DNA of 64,000 nucleotides from Herbaspirillum autotrophicum (GTDB lineage Bacteria; Pseudomonadota; Gammaproteobacteria; Burkholderiales; Burkholderiaceae_D): positions 1 to 64,000 of the forward strand of contig NZ_LFLS01000027.1 in the NCBI RefSeq assembly GCF_001189915.1, given 5' to 3'. The position numbers and the translations under genes were made by a program. The notes beneath the pieces were generated by a model. That model saw only the letters and a list, made by a program, of their open reading frames with translations, had not been told where the DNA came from and searched no databases. This document shows positions 47,837-56,387 of this stretch, piece after piece (the stretch's first letter is position 1; each line of letters starts with the position of its first letter).

Positions 47837-48484
47837 CTATACCGGATGCTGTTCCGGATATTGCGTCACCACATAAGCGGCAGCTTCGGTATCGGCCGGA
47901 TTGCGATAGGCGTGGGGCTGGTCGGCATCGAAAAAGATGGCATCGCCGGTACCGAGCAATTGTTTGTGGTCGTTGAGCTGAATTTCGAGCGTGCCGGAGG
48001 TGACTACCAGATTTTTCTGGGTGCCGGGCAGGGCGGCGCTGATCTGTTCGGTCGACAAGCCTTGCAACTTGAGTTCATGCAAGACGAAGCGACGTTCGCC
48101 GGGCGGGGTCAGGCTGCGGCTGATGAAACGGTCATTGCCGCTGACCAGACGCGGCGACTCCTGCAGCGGCAGCACCACGAATCCTTGCTGGGCAAAGTTG
48201 CGCAAAAACGCTGCTACCGATACTTGCAAGGCCGAAGCCACGCGTTGCAGTACGCGAATGGTGGGAACGCTGCGTCCCGATTCGATCTGCGCCAGCATGG
48301 CGCGGCTGACGCCGGATTTGCGCGACAGTCCGTCCAGCGACAAGTGACGCAAGGCGCGCAAGCGCGACAGATTGCCGGCCACGATATCCTCGATGTCATT
48401 GCGTGCCGGTGCCGGTACTGCATGCAAATGATGGGCAGCTGCGGGAGCAACGAGGGTGGTAACGGTAGCAGGGGTAGTAGTCAT
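47837..48484 (-). CDS. XRE-family regulator with C-terminal cupin domain
   Basis: A 215-residue regulator. A helix-turn-helix at residues 35-90 (LSLDGLSRKSGVSRAMLAQI) is joined to a cupin (about 140-210) that ends GDAIFFDADQPHAYRNP. The architecture is that of PuuR-type regulators, which sense small ligands through the cupin and control transporter or catabolic genes. GGAG lies seven bases before the ATG. The neighbouring DUF924 gene is in the same direction upstream; no target is obvious. Confidence 0.88.
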   Translation of the reverse strand: MTTTPATVTTLVAPAAAHHLHAVPAPARNDIEDIVAGNLSRLRALRHLSLDGLSRKSGVSRAMLAQIESGRSVPTIRVLQRVASALQVSVAAFLRNFAQQGFVVLPLQESPRLVSGNDRFISRSLTPPGERRFVLHELKLQGLSTEQISAALPGTQKNLVVTSGTLEIQLNDHKQLLGTGDAIFFDADQPHAYRNPADTEAAAYVVTQYPEQHPV

Positions 48485-48595
48485 CCGGAGTCTCCAGTGC
48501 ATCTTGCATCAATACCGGGATGGATTGATGCAATGCAGCTTAGCACCGGCGTTATATTGTCCAGAACGAATAAATACTCACAACCATATGCGGAA

Positions 48596-49195
48596 TCAGA
48601 ATGATGAGTGCGGTTCCAGCAAGAACTGCGCTTCTTCCGGCGTGGTCGCCCGCGCCAGAATCGCGTTGCGATGCGGGAAGCGGCCAAAGCGGGCAACGAT
48701 GGCGTGATGTTGCGCGGCAAAGGTGAGATAGCCGTCGAACAGGGGCTTGTCGGCGGCCGGCGCGTCTTGTTTCAGCTTGCGGAACAATTGCAGCGAATAA
48801 TCCTGGTCGTCGGCATCTTCCGCATGTTCCAGCGGCAGATAGAAAAATACCCGTTGCAGCGGCGGCAGTTGCTGATCAAAACCTTGCGCCAGACCCAGAT
48901 GGCAGCATTGACGTGCCGGCTCGTCGTACGCGAATGCCTGCGGTGTGCCGCGATGAATATTGCGCGGAAACTGATCCAGCAGAATGATCAGCGCCAGCAT
49001 GCCCTCGGGACTCTCGGTCCAGTCCGCCAGCCGGTTGTCGGCGGCACTGTCCGGCAAGGCCCCAAAACGGGTGCGGATCAGGGCGTCGGTGGCTTGATCC
49101 TTGCCCCACCACAGCGGCGCCTGACGCTCTGCCACGGTGCTGTTGTCAGCGGCATCGCCGAACCAGAATTGCAGAATGCTGCGGATATCTTCCAT
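48596..49195 (-). CDS. DUF924 family protein
   Basis: A 199-residue cytosolic protein of a widespread family of unknown activity. It opens with the family hallmark ILQFWFGDA and later has LALIILLDQFPRNIHRGTP and FFYLPLEHAED, all in the usual order. The fold is tetratricopeptide-like helical. The next gene upstream on the same strand starts only a few bases away (49197), so the two are probably co-transcribed. Confidence 0.92.
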   Translation of the reverse strand: MEDIRSILQFWFGDAADNSTVAERQAPLWWGKDQATDALIRTRFGALPDSAADNRLADWTESPEGMLALIILLDQFPRNIHRGTPQAFAYDEPARQCCHLGLAQGFDQQLPPLQRVFFYLPLEHAEDADDQDYSLQLFRKLKQDAPAADKPLFDGYLTFAAQHHAIVARFGRFPHRNAILARATTPEEAQFLLEPHSSF

Positions 49196-49196
49196 C

Positions 49197-49415
49197 TTAT
49201 TCAGCCACTACCTTGATGCGCACGTCGCCGAGGGTGACGATCTGGCCGGCGGTGATCTTGCAGGTCTTGCGCAATTCCACTTTACCGTTGACCTTGACCT
49301 GGCCGTTGGCTACGATGGCTTTGCCGGCACCGCCGCTGTCGCACAGGCCGTTGAGCTTGAGCAATTGATTGAGTTCGACGAACGGACCTTGCAGCTGAAA
49401 TTCCAGTTGTTGCAT
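49197..49415 (-). CDS. Small S4-type RNA-binding protein (YbcJ-like)
   Basis: A 72-residue protein that is essentially one S4 domain: FVELNQLLKLNGLCDSGGAG followed by AIVANGQVKVNGKVELRK. Such free-standing S4 proteins bind structured RNA, probably rRNA or tRNA; the partner is unknown. The start is the internal ATG at 49415; upstream codons belong to the preceding gene in another frame. It is close to both neighbours, so part of a short operon with DUF924 and the 105-residue gene. Confidence 0.88.
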   Translation of the reverse strand: MQQLEFQLQGPFVELNQLLKLNGLCDSGGAGKAIVANGQVKVNGKVELRKTCKITAGQIVTLGDVRIKVVAE

Positions 49416-49422
49416 ATAAACC

Positions 49423-49740
49423 TTAAAGCGATGCGCTGTGCGCGAGAGTGTGTTGGGCCTTGTCGAGCCAGACATCCAGATTGGCCAGTAAATCGTCCTG
49501 GCTGAACGAGCAGCTTTCCTCGGTAAACAAGCTGCCGGCTTCCAGCCGTCCCAGCAAGTCTTCGGCGACATCGGCGTAACGCGCCGGCAAGGCTTCCAGC
49601 AATGTACTTTGGGCGCGCCAGACGGCGCAGAAATTGCTGACGCCGGAGCGGCCCTGACGCAGATCGGCCAGCGCGTCGCGCAATGTCCGCAAACGCGGAT
49701 CGTCCATCAGTGACGCTGGCAAGGCATTGGAATCATGCAT
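49423..49740 (-). CDS. Hypothetical protein, helical, 105 residues
   Basis: A predicted helical cytosolic protein: LRTLRDALADLRQGRSGVSN, then ALPARYADVAEDLLGRLE, and a C-terminal helix LANLDVWLDKAQHTL. It has no recognised family. The ATG at 49740 overlaps the 3' end of the MAPEG gene by eight bases, and it ends seven bases before the S4 gene, so the four small genes from MAPEG to DUF924 look like one transcript. Function unknown. Confidence 0.7.
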   Translation of the reverse strand: MHDSNALPASLMDDPRLRTLRDALADLRQGRSGVSNFCAVWRAQSTLLEALPARYADVAEDLLGRLEAGSLFTEESCSFSQDDLLANLDVWLDKAQHTLAHSASL

Positions 49741-50116
49741 GGTTGGCCGCCATGATGAAGAGTGCCACGACCGCGCCGTAGCCGACGATCCATGACAGGG
49801 AACGCAGTGACGGCCGGTTGCTGAGGTAGAGAAAGGTGTACAGCAGTCGCGCCGCAATGAACAGCAGCGCCAGATTGTTGATGGTGCTTTGGGTCACGCC
49901 CAGTTGTTGCGCCGTCAGCACGGCCGCCGCAAAGAACGGAAATGCTTCAAAGTGATTGCGGTGCGCATAATCGGCACGGCGTCGCAAGCCGGATTGCTTG
50001 TCGAGCCAGGCGCGCGGTTCGGCATTGTCGAAATCGCGCTTGCCATATTTGGCAACGGCGATGGTCAGTACCGGCAGCAGGCCGGCGATCAAGATGCACC
50101 AGTAGGCAATGGGCAT
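49733..50116 (-). CDS. MAPEG family membrane protein
   Basis: A 127-residue membrane protein with four hydrophobic helices. The conserved pattern AHRNHFEAFPFFAAAVLTA in the second helix region and AARLLYTFLYL in the third mark the MAPEG (eicosanoid/glutathione metabolism) superfamily. In bacteria some bind glutathione and act as transferases or peroxidases; the substrate here is unknown. It follows the metallopeptidase gene by eight bases. Confidence 0.9.
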   Translation of the reverse strand: MPIAYWCILIAGLLPVLTIAVAKYGKRDFDNAEPRAWLDKQSGLRRRADYAHRNHFEAFPFFAAAVLTAQQLGVTQSTINNLALLFIAARLLYTFLYLSNRPSLRSLSWIVGYGAVVALFIMAANHA

Positions 50117-50124
50117 GCGGACTC

Positions 50125-51003
50125 CTAAAGTGTCTTTGCTTCGAACGTATTGCAGTTGCTGACCTTGCCTTGCGTCAGGCCGCGCTTGAACCAGTTCACG
50201 CGTTGCGCTGACGTGCCGTGGGTAAAGGAGTCCGGCACCACTTGTCCTTGCGCTTGCCGTTGCAGTGCATCATCGCCGATGGCCGAGGCGGCGTTCAAGG
50301 CATCTTCGACGTCACCCTGTTCCAGAATGCTGCGCGCCTCATTGGCATGAAAGGCCCAGACGCCGGCGAAGCAGTCGGCCTGCAATTCCAGCCGGACCGA
50401 CATGGCATTGGCCTGCTTTTCCGACATGTTGCGACGTGCGGCATCGACCTTGTCGGAAATGCCGAGCAAGTGTTGCACGTGATGGCCGACTTCATGCGCG
50501 ATCACATAGGCCTGGGCAAAGTTGCCGGAGACGTGGAAACGTTCCTTCATCAATTGGTAGAAGCTCAGATCGATATAGACTTTCTGGTCACCCGGACAGT
50601 AAAACGGGCCGGTGGCGGTCTGCCCGGTACCGCAGGCAGTCGGTGTGCTGCCGGAAAACAAGACCAGCTTGGGACGGACATAGGTGGCATTGCTGGCGCG
50701 GAACAATTCCGTCCAGGTGTCTTCGGTATCGGCCAGCACGGTCGAGACAAACTTCGCCATCTGATCGTCGGCCGGCGGTTTGTGCGCCTGGGTTTGCGGC
50801 ACCGGCGCCGGTTGGCCGCCGCCACTGAGCATATTGAGTACGGTCAGCGGGTTGACGCCAAGAAAGTAAGAGGCCACCAGCGCAATGGCAATCGTCCCCA
50901 GGCCGAGCGAGCGTCCGCCGAACTGCAAGCCGCCGCCACCACCGCCTCCATCACCACGTCGATCTTCAACGTTGTCGCTTTCGCGGTTGCCTTCCCATTT
51001 CAT
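50125..51003 (-). CDS. YpfJ/KPN_02809-type neutral zinc metallopeptidase
   Basis: A 292-residue predicted inner-membrane protein. A glycine-rich cytoplasmic N-terminus (GDGGGGGGG) leads to one transmembrane helix (LGLGTIAIALVASYFLG). The extracytoplasmic domain has the zinc motif HEVGHH (about residue 165) and a downstream Glu/Asp region LELQADCFAGVWA, as in zincins. The substrate is unknown. The start at 51003 gives the MKWEGNRESDN N-terminus typical of the family. Confidence 0.93.
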   Translation of the reverse strand: MKWEGNRESDNVEDRRGDGGGGGGGLQFGGRSLGLGTIAIALVASYFLGVNPLTVLNMLSGGGQPAPVPQTQAHKPPADDQMAKFVSTVLADTEDTWTELFRASNATYVRPKLVLFSGSTPTACGTGQTATGPFYCPGDQKVYIDLSFYQLMKERFHVSGNFAQAYVIAHEVGHHVQHLLGISDKVDAARRNMSEKQANAMSVRLELQADCFAGVWAFHANEARSILEQGDVEDALNAASAIGDDALQRQAQGQVVPDSFTHGTSAQRVNWFKRGLTQGKVSNCNTFEAKTL

Positions 51004-51101
51004 GATGTTTCCTTTGCCCGGCTGTAATTCGACTGTAATTCGGCTATAACGCGATAGTGCGATTGTAATGGAGAGCGCCGCCGGCAGCGCATCGCGGTAA
51101 A

Positions 51102-51139
51102 CAAAAACAGCCGCGTCATCCCGGATGACGCGGCTGTTT
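51102..51139 (-). terminator. Intrinsic terminator after the thioester-reductase-like gene
   Basis: The arms ACAGCCGCGTCATCC and GGATGACGCGGCTGT are fully complementary. On the minus strand a TTTTTGT tract follows; the plus strand also has TTT. It lies about 60 bases past the stop codon of the reductase-like gene and separates it from the metallopeptidase. Confidence 0.88.
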
Positions 51140-51199
51140 CGGTGATTGCAGAAAAGGCATGCCGCAAACCATCCTGCGGCCGGCAATGCAATCAGGGGC

Positions 51200-52321
51200 T
51201 TACTTGAAATCCCATTTCATCTGATCACCGATGGTGATATGGCTGGCCGAACGTACGCACAAAGGCAGGTAATCGGTCACCGGCGGCGGCAGCGGAATGC
51301 CTTCGGCCAGCAGATTGTCGTTGCGGAATACGTAATTCAGGCCGGCAAAGCCGCCGTACAGTTTGAGCGCACGCAACAACAGGCGCGCATTGCAATCCGG
51401 AATCCGTTGCCGGATGCGCGGCAGCAGCCGATCCATTTCTTCCACGCTGATGTGTTCGTAAGCAGTGCCGACCGGCGCCACGCCACGGCCTTCGGCCAGT
51501 GCGATGTCGATGTCGTGAAACGACTTGCTCGCTTGCACCCCGGCCGACAGATGGAATACGTCATGCGACAACGCATCCTTGAGCGCCAGTTCGATAATGC
51601 CGCGGGCACACCAGTCAACCGGCACCACGTCGATTTTTTCATCGAGTTCCGTGGTCAGAATGCCAAGCATTTGCCACACCATGAAGACCCAGAAAATGCT
51701 TTGTGACGGACCGCAGCCCAACACCGTGTGGCCCACGATGATGGACGGCCGCACGACCACCAGCGGCAGATCGGGAAAGGTTTCGCGCAGTTTCTTTTCA
51801 CCCATGGCCTTGGAGCGGGTGTACGGCACCAGATGGTCTTCGTCGGCCAGCGGCAGATCGCGCAATTCCGAGACCACGCCATCAATCGCCGCATCATCGC
51901 CGCATGCCATGGCAGTGCCGATATACATGAAGCGCTTGAGTGCCGGCCGGCCATGCATCAATTGCCCGAGGGCAACAGTGCCGTCGACATTGATTTTTTC
52001 CAGCGAAGGGTGATGCGAGAAGGTGGCCAGCGCCGCCGAGTGAATCACGGTCGAGACCTGATCCAGACGCGAGTCTTGTGTCACATTCTCCATTTCGCCG
52101 AGGTCGCCGCACAGAATTTGCGAGACTGTGATTTGTGCCACTTCCTGAGCGCTGGCGCCGAGCAACTTGAGGTTTTCCGCAATGCGTGTCAGTCCCAGTT
52201 CCGGACTGGCAGCGCGTACCAGAAACAGCAGCCGCGCGCCGACGCCGCGCCGAATTGCCTCTACCGCATTGGCCCCGCCCAGAAAACCGGTGGCGCCCGT
52301 CATCAAAATGAAATTATTCAT
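51200..52321 (-). CDS. NAD(P)-dependent reductase, thioester-reductase/male-sterility (NAD_binding_4) type
   Basis: A 373-residue extended-SDR protein. The Rossmann motif is TGATGFLGG (7-15), then the catalytic YTRSK (about residue 175) and VVRPSIIVGH. The whole length fits the NAD_binding_4 domain found in fatty acyl-CoA reductases and in the reductase termini of peptide synthetases, acting on thioesters. It is divergent from fadE, so a role in fatty acyl metabolism is plausible but inferred. The ATG at 52321 is chosen because MNNFILMTGATG is the standard N-terminus. A strong terminator follows. Confidence 0.85.
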   Translation of the reverse strand: MNNFILMTGATGFLGGANAVEAIRRGVGARLLFLVRAASPELGLTRIAENLKLLGASAQEVAQITVSQILCGDLGEMENVTQDSRLDQVSTVIHSAALATFSHHPSLEKINVDGTVALGQLMHGRPALKRFMYIGTAMACGDDAAIDGVVSELRDLPLADEDHLVPYTRSKAMGEKKLRETFPDLPLVVVRPSIIVGHTVLGCGPSQSIFWVFMVWQMLGILTTELDEKIDVVPVDWCARGIIELALKDALSHDVFHLSAGVQASKSFHDIDIALAEGRGVAPVGTAYEHISVEEMDRLLPRIRQRIPDCNARLLLRALKLYGGFAGLNYVFRNDNLLAEGIPLPPPVTDYLPLCVRSASHITIGDQMKWDFK

Positions 52322-52858
52322 GTGAAGCTTATGTCTTGCCGTGTTGTGCCTGTTGCTGCATTTGCCTGCCATGCGCGAAGACCGCTGCGGTCCACAACAC
52401 AGGGCAAGACCCCCTTTGATTCACCAAGTCACTGCCGGGTGGGTTCTGGATACCCACGGATTATTTTTGTTTGACCGGGTCGGCTATGGCGTTTGGCTAT
52501 GCCGGCTGATGCCCGACTTGCTATGAAAAATCACCAGCGTTCATCGAATAAATTCTCTGCAACGTAGTGAATTTTCGACTCATGGGCGTAGTAACGGCTG
52601 GTTGCCATCCGTCGTTGACAGCGGCGGTCCGGCCGATGGAAATAAACGCGAGTGAAAGGATCGGAAAGCGGCCGCCGGCAGTTGCCGAAGGTCATCATTC
52701 ATTCCCATCGAGGGGCTTATGTGGGACTATAGATGCGTATTCAGACGTCAATTGGCGATAAAAGTCCGTAACTGGAACGAATGTCATCGTCGCCATGCCG
52801 TGGCACCGTGTTCTTGTGCCCCGGCTTTCTGCAGCAACTTTTGACCAGGAGACTTCAT
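52322..52858. other. Divergent promoter region between the reductase-like gene and fadE
   Basis: About 540 bases without a credible gene. Short frames of 60-65 codons are present but lack family resemblance. It must contain promoters for both divergent genes; I found no clear fatty-acid-regulator palindrome by eye. Confidence 0.5.
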
Positions 52859-55333
52859 ATGATTTTATGGCTCGCTTTATTCGTGGCTGGATCACTGGCA
52901 TTGATGATGGCGCGTGCCAGTGCCTGGGGCTGGTTGGCCGGCGGTGCGCTCTGGATTGTCTTGGGCGCGCTGACCGGTGAAGCCAATCTGGTGATCTGTG
53001 TCCTGTTGCTCATCCTGATTTGCATTCCAACCTTGCTTACCGGCATCACATCGTTGCGCCAGACGCTGATGACGCGACCGGCACTCGATCTGTTTCGCAA
53101 GATCCTGCCGCGCATGTCGGCCACCGAACGTGACGCAATCGAAGCCGGGACCATCTGGTGGGATGCCGAACTGTTTTCCGGCAAGCCGGAGTGGAGTCGT
53201 CTGTTGCAGTTGCCAGCCTCAAAATTAAGTGCCGAAGAGCAAGATTTTCTGGATAACGAAGTAGAACAATTGTGTGCCATGGTCAGCGATTGGGACAGCA
53301 CCGTGGTGTGGCAGGATCTGCCGCCGCAGGCCTGGCAGTTCGTCAAAGACAAAGGCTTTCTGGGCATGATCATTCCCAAGCAATATGGCGGCAAGCAATT
53401 TTCCGCGCATATGCATTCGCAGGTGATCATGAAACTGTCATCGCGTTGCTCGGTGGCGGCGATTTCGGTGATGGTGCCCAATTCGCTTGGCCCGGCTGAA
53501 CTGTTGCTGCACTACGGCACCGAAGAACAGAAAAATCACTATCTGCCGCGGCTCGCCAGCGGCGCCGAAATTCCCTGCTTTGCCCTGACCAGCCCGTATG
53601 CCGGGTCGGATGCGGCGGCAATTCCGGATGTCGGCATCGTGTGTAAAGGCATACATGAGGGCCGCGAGACGCTGGGCTTTCGCGTCACTTGGCACAAGCG
53701 TTACATCACGCTGGCGCCGATTGCGACCGTCCTCGGTCTGGCATTTCGCGCGCTGGATCCGGATGGCTTGCTCGGCACCGAGGCCGAACCCGGCATTACC
53801 TGCGCGCTGATTCCGACCAATCATCCCGGCGTCGATACCGGCCGTCGTCACTGGCCGCTCAACGCGGTATTCCAAAATGGCCCGACCACCGGCGAGGATG
53901 TCTTCATTCCGCTGGACTGGGTCATCGGCGGTCAGGCGCAGGTCGGCAAAGGCTGGCGCATGCTGATGGAATGTCTGGCGGCCGGCCGTGCCATTTCCCT
54001 GCCGTCGTCCAGCGTCGGTTTCTCCAAGATGGCAGTACGCGGCACCAGTGCCTATGCTGCCATGCGGCGTCAGTTCAAGATTGCCATCGGCAAGTTCGAA
54101 GGAATCCAGGAAGCACTGGCGCGCATGGGCGGACATCTTTACATGATCGATGCCACGCGGCGGTTATCGGCGGCGGCGGTGGATGCCGGCGAAAAGCCGT
54201 CAGTCATTTCGGCGATCTCGAAATATCACGTGACCGAGCGCGGCCGCCTGATCGTCAACGACGGCATGGACGTCATCGGCGGCAAAGGCATTTGCATGGG
54301 CCCCGGCAATTTTCTGGCGCGGGTGTATCAGCAAATTCCGATTGCGATCACGGTCGAAGGCGCCAACATTCTGACGCGTTCGCTGATCATTTTCGGGCAG
54401 GGCGCGATTCGCTGCCATCCCTATGTCCTCAAGGAAATGGCGGCGGCAGCCGACAGCGATCATGAACGCGCACTGCAAGATTTCGATCAGGTTTTCTTCG
54501 GCCATTTGAAATTCACGGCGGCCAATGTGGCGCGTGCTTTCGTGTATGGCATCAGTGGCTGCCGGCTGGCACCCGGCGCGGCACAGGCAGCGCCCGAAGT
54601 GCAGTTGTATTACCGGGCCGCGACCCGCATGTCGGCGGCATTTGCGCTGCTGACCGATGTGTCGATGTTTGTGTTGGGTGGTTCGCTCAAATTCCGGGAG
54701 CGCATTTCGGGTCGTCTCGGCGACGTGGTGTCGCAGTTGTACCTGATTTCGGCGGCACTCAAACGGTATGAAGATGATGGTCGCCAGCGCGACGACTTGC
54801 CCTATCTGGCGTGGTCGGTACAAGATGCGCTGCACCGGGCGCAAGAAGCGATGATCGACGTGCTCGATAATTTCCCGCAGCGCGGGATTGCCATCGCCTT
54901 GCGGCTGTGGATGTTTCCGCTGGGTTTGTCGTACCGCAAACCATCGGACGCATTGGCCAGCGAAGTGGCGGTGGCGATGCAAACACCCGGACTCAGTCGC
55001 GAGCGTTTGCTGGCCGACGCCTATATCCCCGACGCTGCCGGCGATCCGCTGGCCAGCGGTGAACTGGCCTTCAATTTGCTGCCGCAAGTGCATGCCATTG
55101 AGCAACGTCTCAAGCCGCTGCTGGCCGAGGGGAGTGTGGCCGCGCTGCCGCAAAGCCTGATCGAATTGCTGCGCTGGAGTGTGCAAGCCGCAGCCGCCGG
55201 TCACATCAGCGCCGAGGAACGGCAGGTACTGGACGACTTTGCCCGTCACGGCGACCGCAGTGTTCAGGTCGATGAGTTCGGTCCGGACCTCGGCCGCCGG
55301 GAGGCGTTGGCGCAGGCACAGGCCGGCATTTGA
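52859..55333 (+). CDS. fadE: Acyl-CoA dehydrogenase FadE
   Basis: An 824-residue protein close to E. coli FadE length (814). Two hydrophobic N-terminal segments (about 1-20 and 40-65) anchor it in the inner membrane. The acyl-CoA dehydrogenase core follows: GMIIPKQYGGKQFSAH, ALTSPYAGSDAA, and YHVTERGRLIVNDGMDVIGG near the active-site region. A C-terminal DUF1974-like extension completes it. It performs the first FAD-dependent step of beta-oxidation. AGGAG precedes the ATG; a longer upstream frame is not needed. Confidence 0.95.
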   Translation: MILWLALFVAGSLALMMARASAWGWLAGGALWIVLGALTGEANLVICVLLLILICIPTLLTGITSLRQTLMTRPALDLFRKILPRMSATERDAIEAGTIWWDAELFSGKPEWSRLLQLPASKLSAEEQDFLDNEVEQLCAMVSDWDSTVVWQDLPPQAWQFVKDKGFLGMIIPKQYGGKQFSAHMHSQVIMKLSSRCSVAAISVMVPNSLGPAELLLHYGTEEQKNHYLPRLASGAEIPCFALTSPYAGSDAAAIPDVGIVCKGIHEGRETLGFRVTWHKRYITLAPIATVLGLAFRALDPDGLLGTEAEPGITCALIPTNHPGVDTGRRHWPLNAVFQNGPTTGEDVFIPLDWVIGGQAQVGKGWRMLMECLAAGRAISLPSSSVGFSKMAVRGTSAYAAMRRQFKIAIGKFEGIQEALARMGGHLYMIDATRRLSAAAVDAGEKPSVISAISKYHVTERGRLIVNDGMDVIGGKGICMGPGNFLARVYQQIPIAITVEGANILTRSLIIFGQGAIRCHPYVLKEMAAAADSDHERALQDFDQVFFGHLKFTAANVARAFVYGISGCRLAPGAAQAAPEVQLYYRAATRMSAAFALLTDVSMFVLGGSLKFRERISGRLGDVVSQLYLISAALKRYEDDGRQRDDLPYLAWSVQDALHRAQEAMIDVLDNFPQRGIAIALRLWMFPLGLSYRKPSDALASEVAVAMQTPGLSRERLLADAYIPDAAGDPLASGELAFNLLPQVHAIEQRLKPLLAEGSVAALPQSLIELLRWSVQAAAAGHISAEERQVLDDFARHGDRSVQVDEFGPDLGRREALAQAQAGI

Positions 55334-55501
55334 CGGCGGCGCCGCAGGGGCGGTGCTGCCTTGGCGGCCCGCCGGGCGGCATTGGATGCATGCAGATTGA
55401 CAGTGCGTTGCGCCCGCAAGTCTGTTTCGGCGGCGGCAGACAGCGTATACTAGCGCGCGTTATTATTCATTTACGGTGCTTGCCGCACTTCGCTTTTCGC
55501 C

Positions 55502-55801
55502 ATGTCTTCTTCAAATCTCTCGTCGTCTGCCGCTTCCTCCAACAAAGATCTGTCGTTCCGCTGGCTGACCATTCGCCAGGCAACACCGTTTCGTATTGCG
55601 CTGACGCTGGTGATCGGTTTGCTGGCGTTGCTGTCGCTCAATCTGACCACGTTCGGTGGCAGCGAAGTGGCACTGTTGAGCCTGGGCGCGATGGCGCTGA
55701 CCTATCTGCTGGCAGAAGTATTGCTGGTGCTGATCGTTACGCTCGGTCCGTTGCTGGTGTTGCTGTTTTTCATTGCGGACAGTATTTCCCGCTTGTTCTG
55801 A
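55502..55801 (+). CDS. Small membrane protein, unknown function
   Basis: A 99-residue protein. The first 28 residues are Ser-rich and polar (MSSSNLSSSAASSNKD). Two or three hydrophobic stretches follow (ALTLVIGLLALLSLNL, ALLSLGAMALTYLLAEVLL, IVTLGPLLVLLFFIA). It is predicted to sit in the inner membrane. No family was recognised. The gene stands alone, 168 bases after fadE, with a normal codon composition. Confidence 0.65.
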   Translation: MSSSNLSSSAASSNKDLSFRWLTIRQATPFRIALTLVIGLLALLSLNLTTFGGSEVALLSLGAMALTYLLAEVLLVLIVTLGPLLVLLFFIADSISRLF

Positions 55802-56387
55802 ACGGCTGATGTCCTGATTCGCTGATGCTTCATCCGCTGGCCCCGGTATGTTTGCCGGTACCGGTATGCCATCCATGCCTGATGCCATATCGGGCATGTT
55901 GATCTCCACCCCGTGGTCGCCCGGCCACGGGTAATTTGTTTTTCACTGTCCTTTCGCTGTTTTCCTCGTCGTTTCTTCTGCGGTTTCTTCCGTTGTTTCT
56001 GCTGTTGTTCTCCTCCTCCTGTTGTTCTCCGAAAATCGTCTGTCATGACATCGGTTTTGCTGCCGCCCGGTGCTGATGACATTCGTCTTGATGAGAATTT
56101 TCTGAAAAATGTTTTGATGCGCAAGTGCTTGTCAGAAGATGTCAGAAGATGTCAACAGATGTCAGTAATCGTTCGAGAATTTCTATCAGAATCCGCAACT
56201 TCACAAAGATTTGCGCATTGCCACGGGGGGTGCGTCTGAATCGATTGTTAAATCGGATTTACGCAAAGCAGCGCGGCATGGTGATGCCGGCTCGCCGTGC
56301 CGTGTCTGTCATGTTTGTTCTCCATGGCAGGCTGGCATGGCGGCCGCTGCTGGGCGTCAGTCACTGGATAAAAATTCAAAGACCGCC
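55802..56387. other. Intergenic region before the giant surface protein
   Basis: About 590 bases. Positions ~55940-56030 are a pyrimidine-rich (TTC/TTG) tract on the plus strand. The 10-bp direct-repeat array at 56131-56170 lies near the middle. Frames of ~105 codons here overlap each other and look non-coding. Confidence 0.5.
56131..56170 (+). repeat. Four 10-bp direct repeats (GTCAGAAGAT)
   Basis: Two perfect copies of GTCAGAAGAT, then GTCAACAGAT, then GTCAGTAATC, head to tail with an exact 10-base period. Helical phasing puts each copy on the same DNA face, as for co-operative regulator binding. It lies about 220 bases upstream of the giant protein start. Confidence 0.7.
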
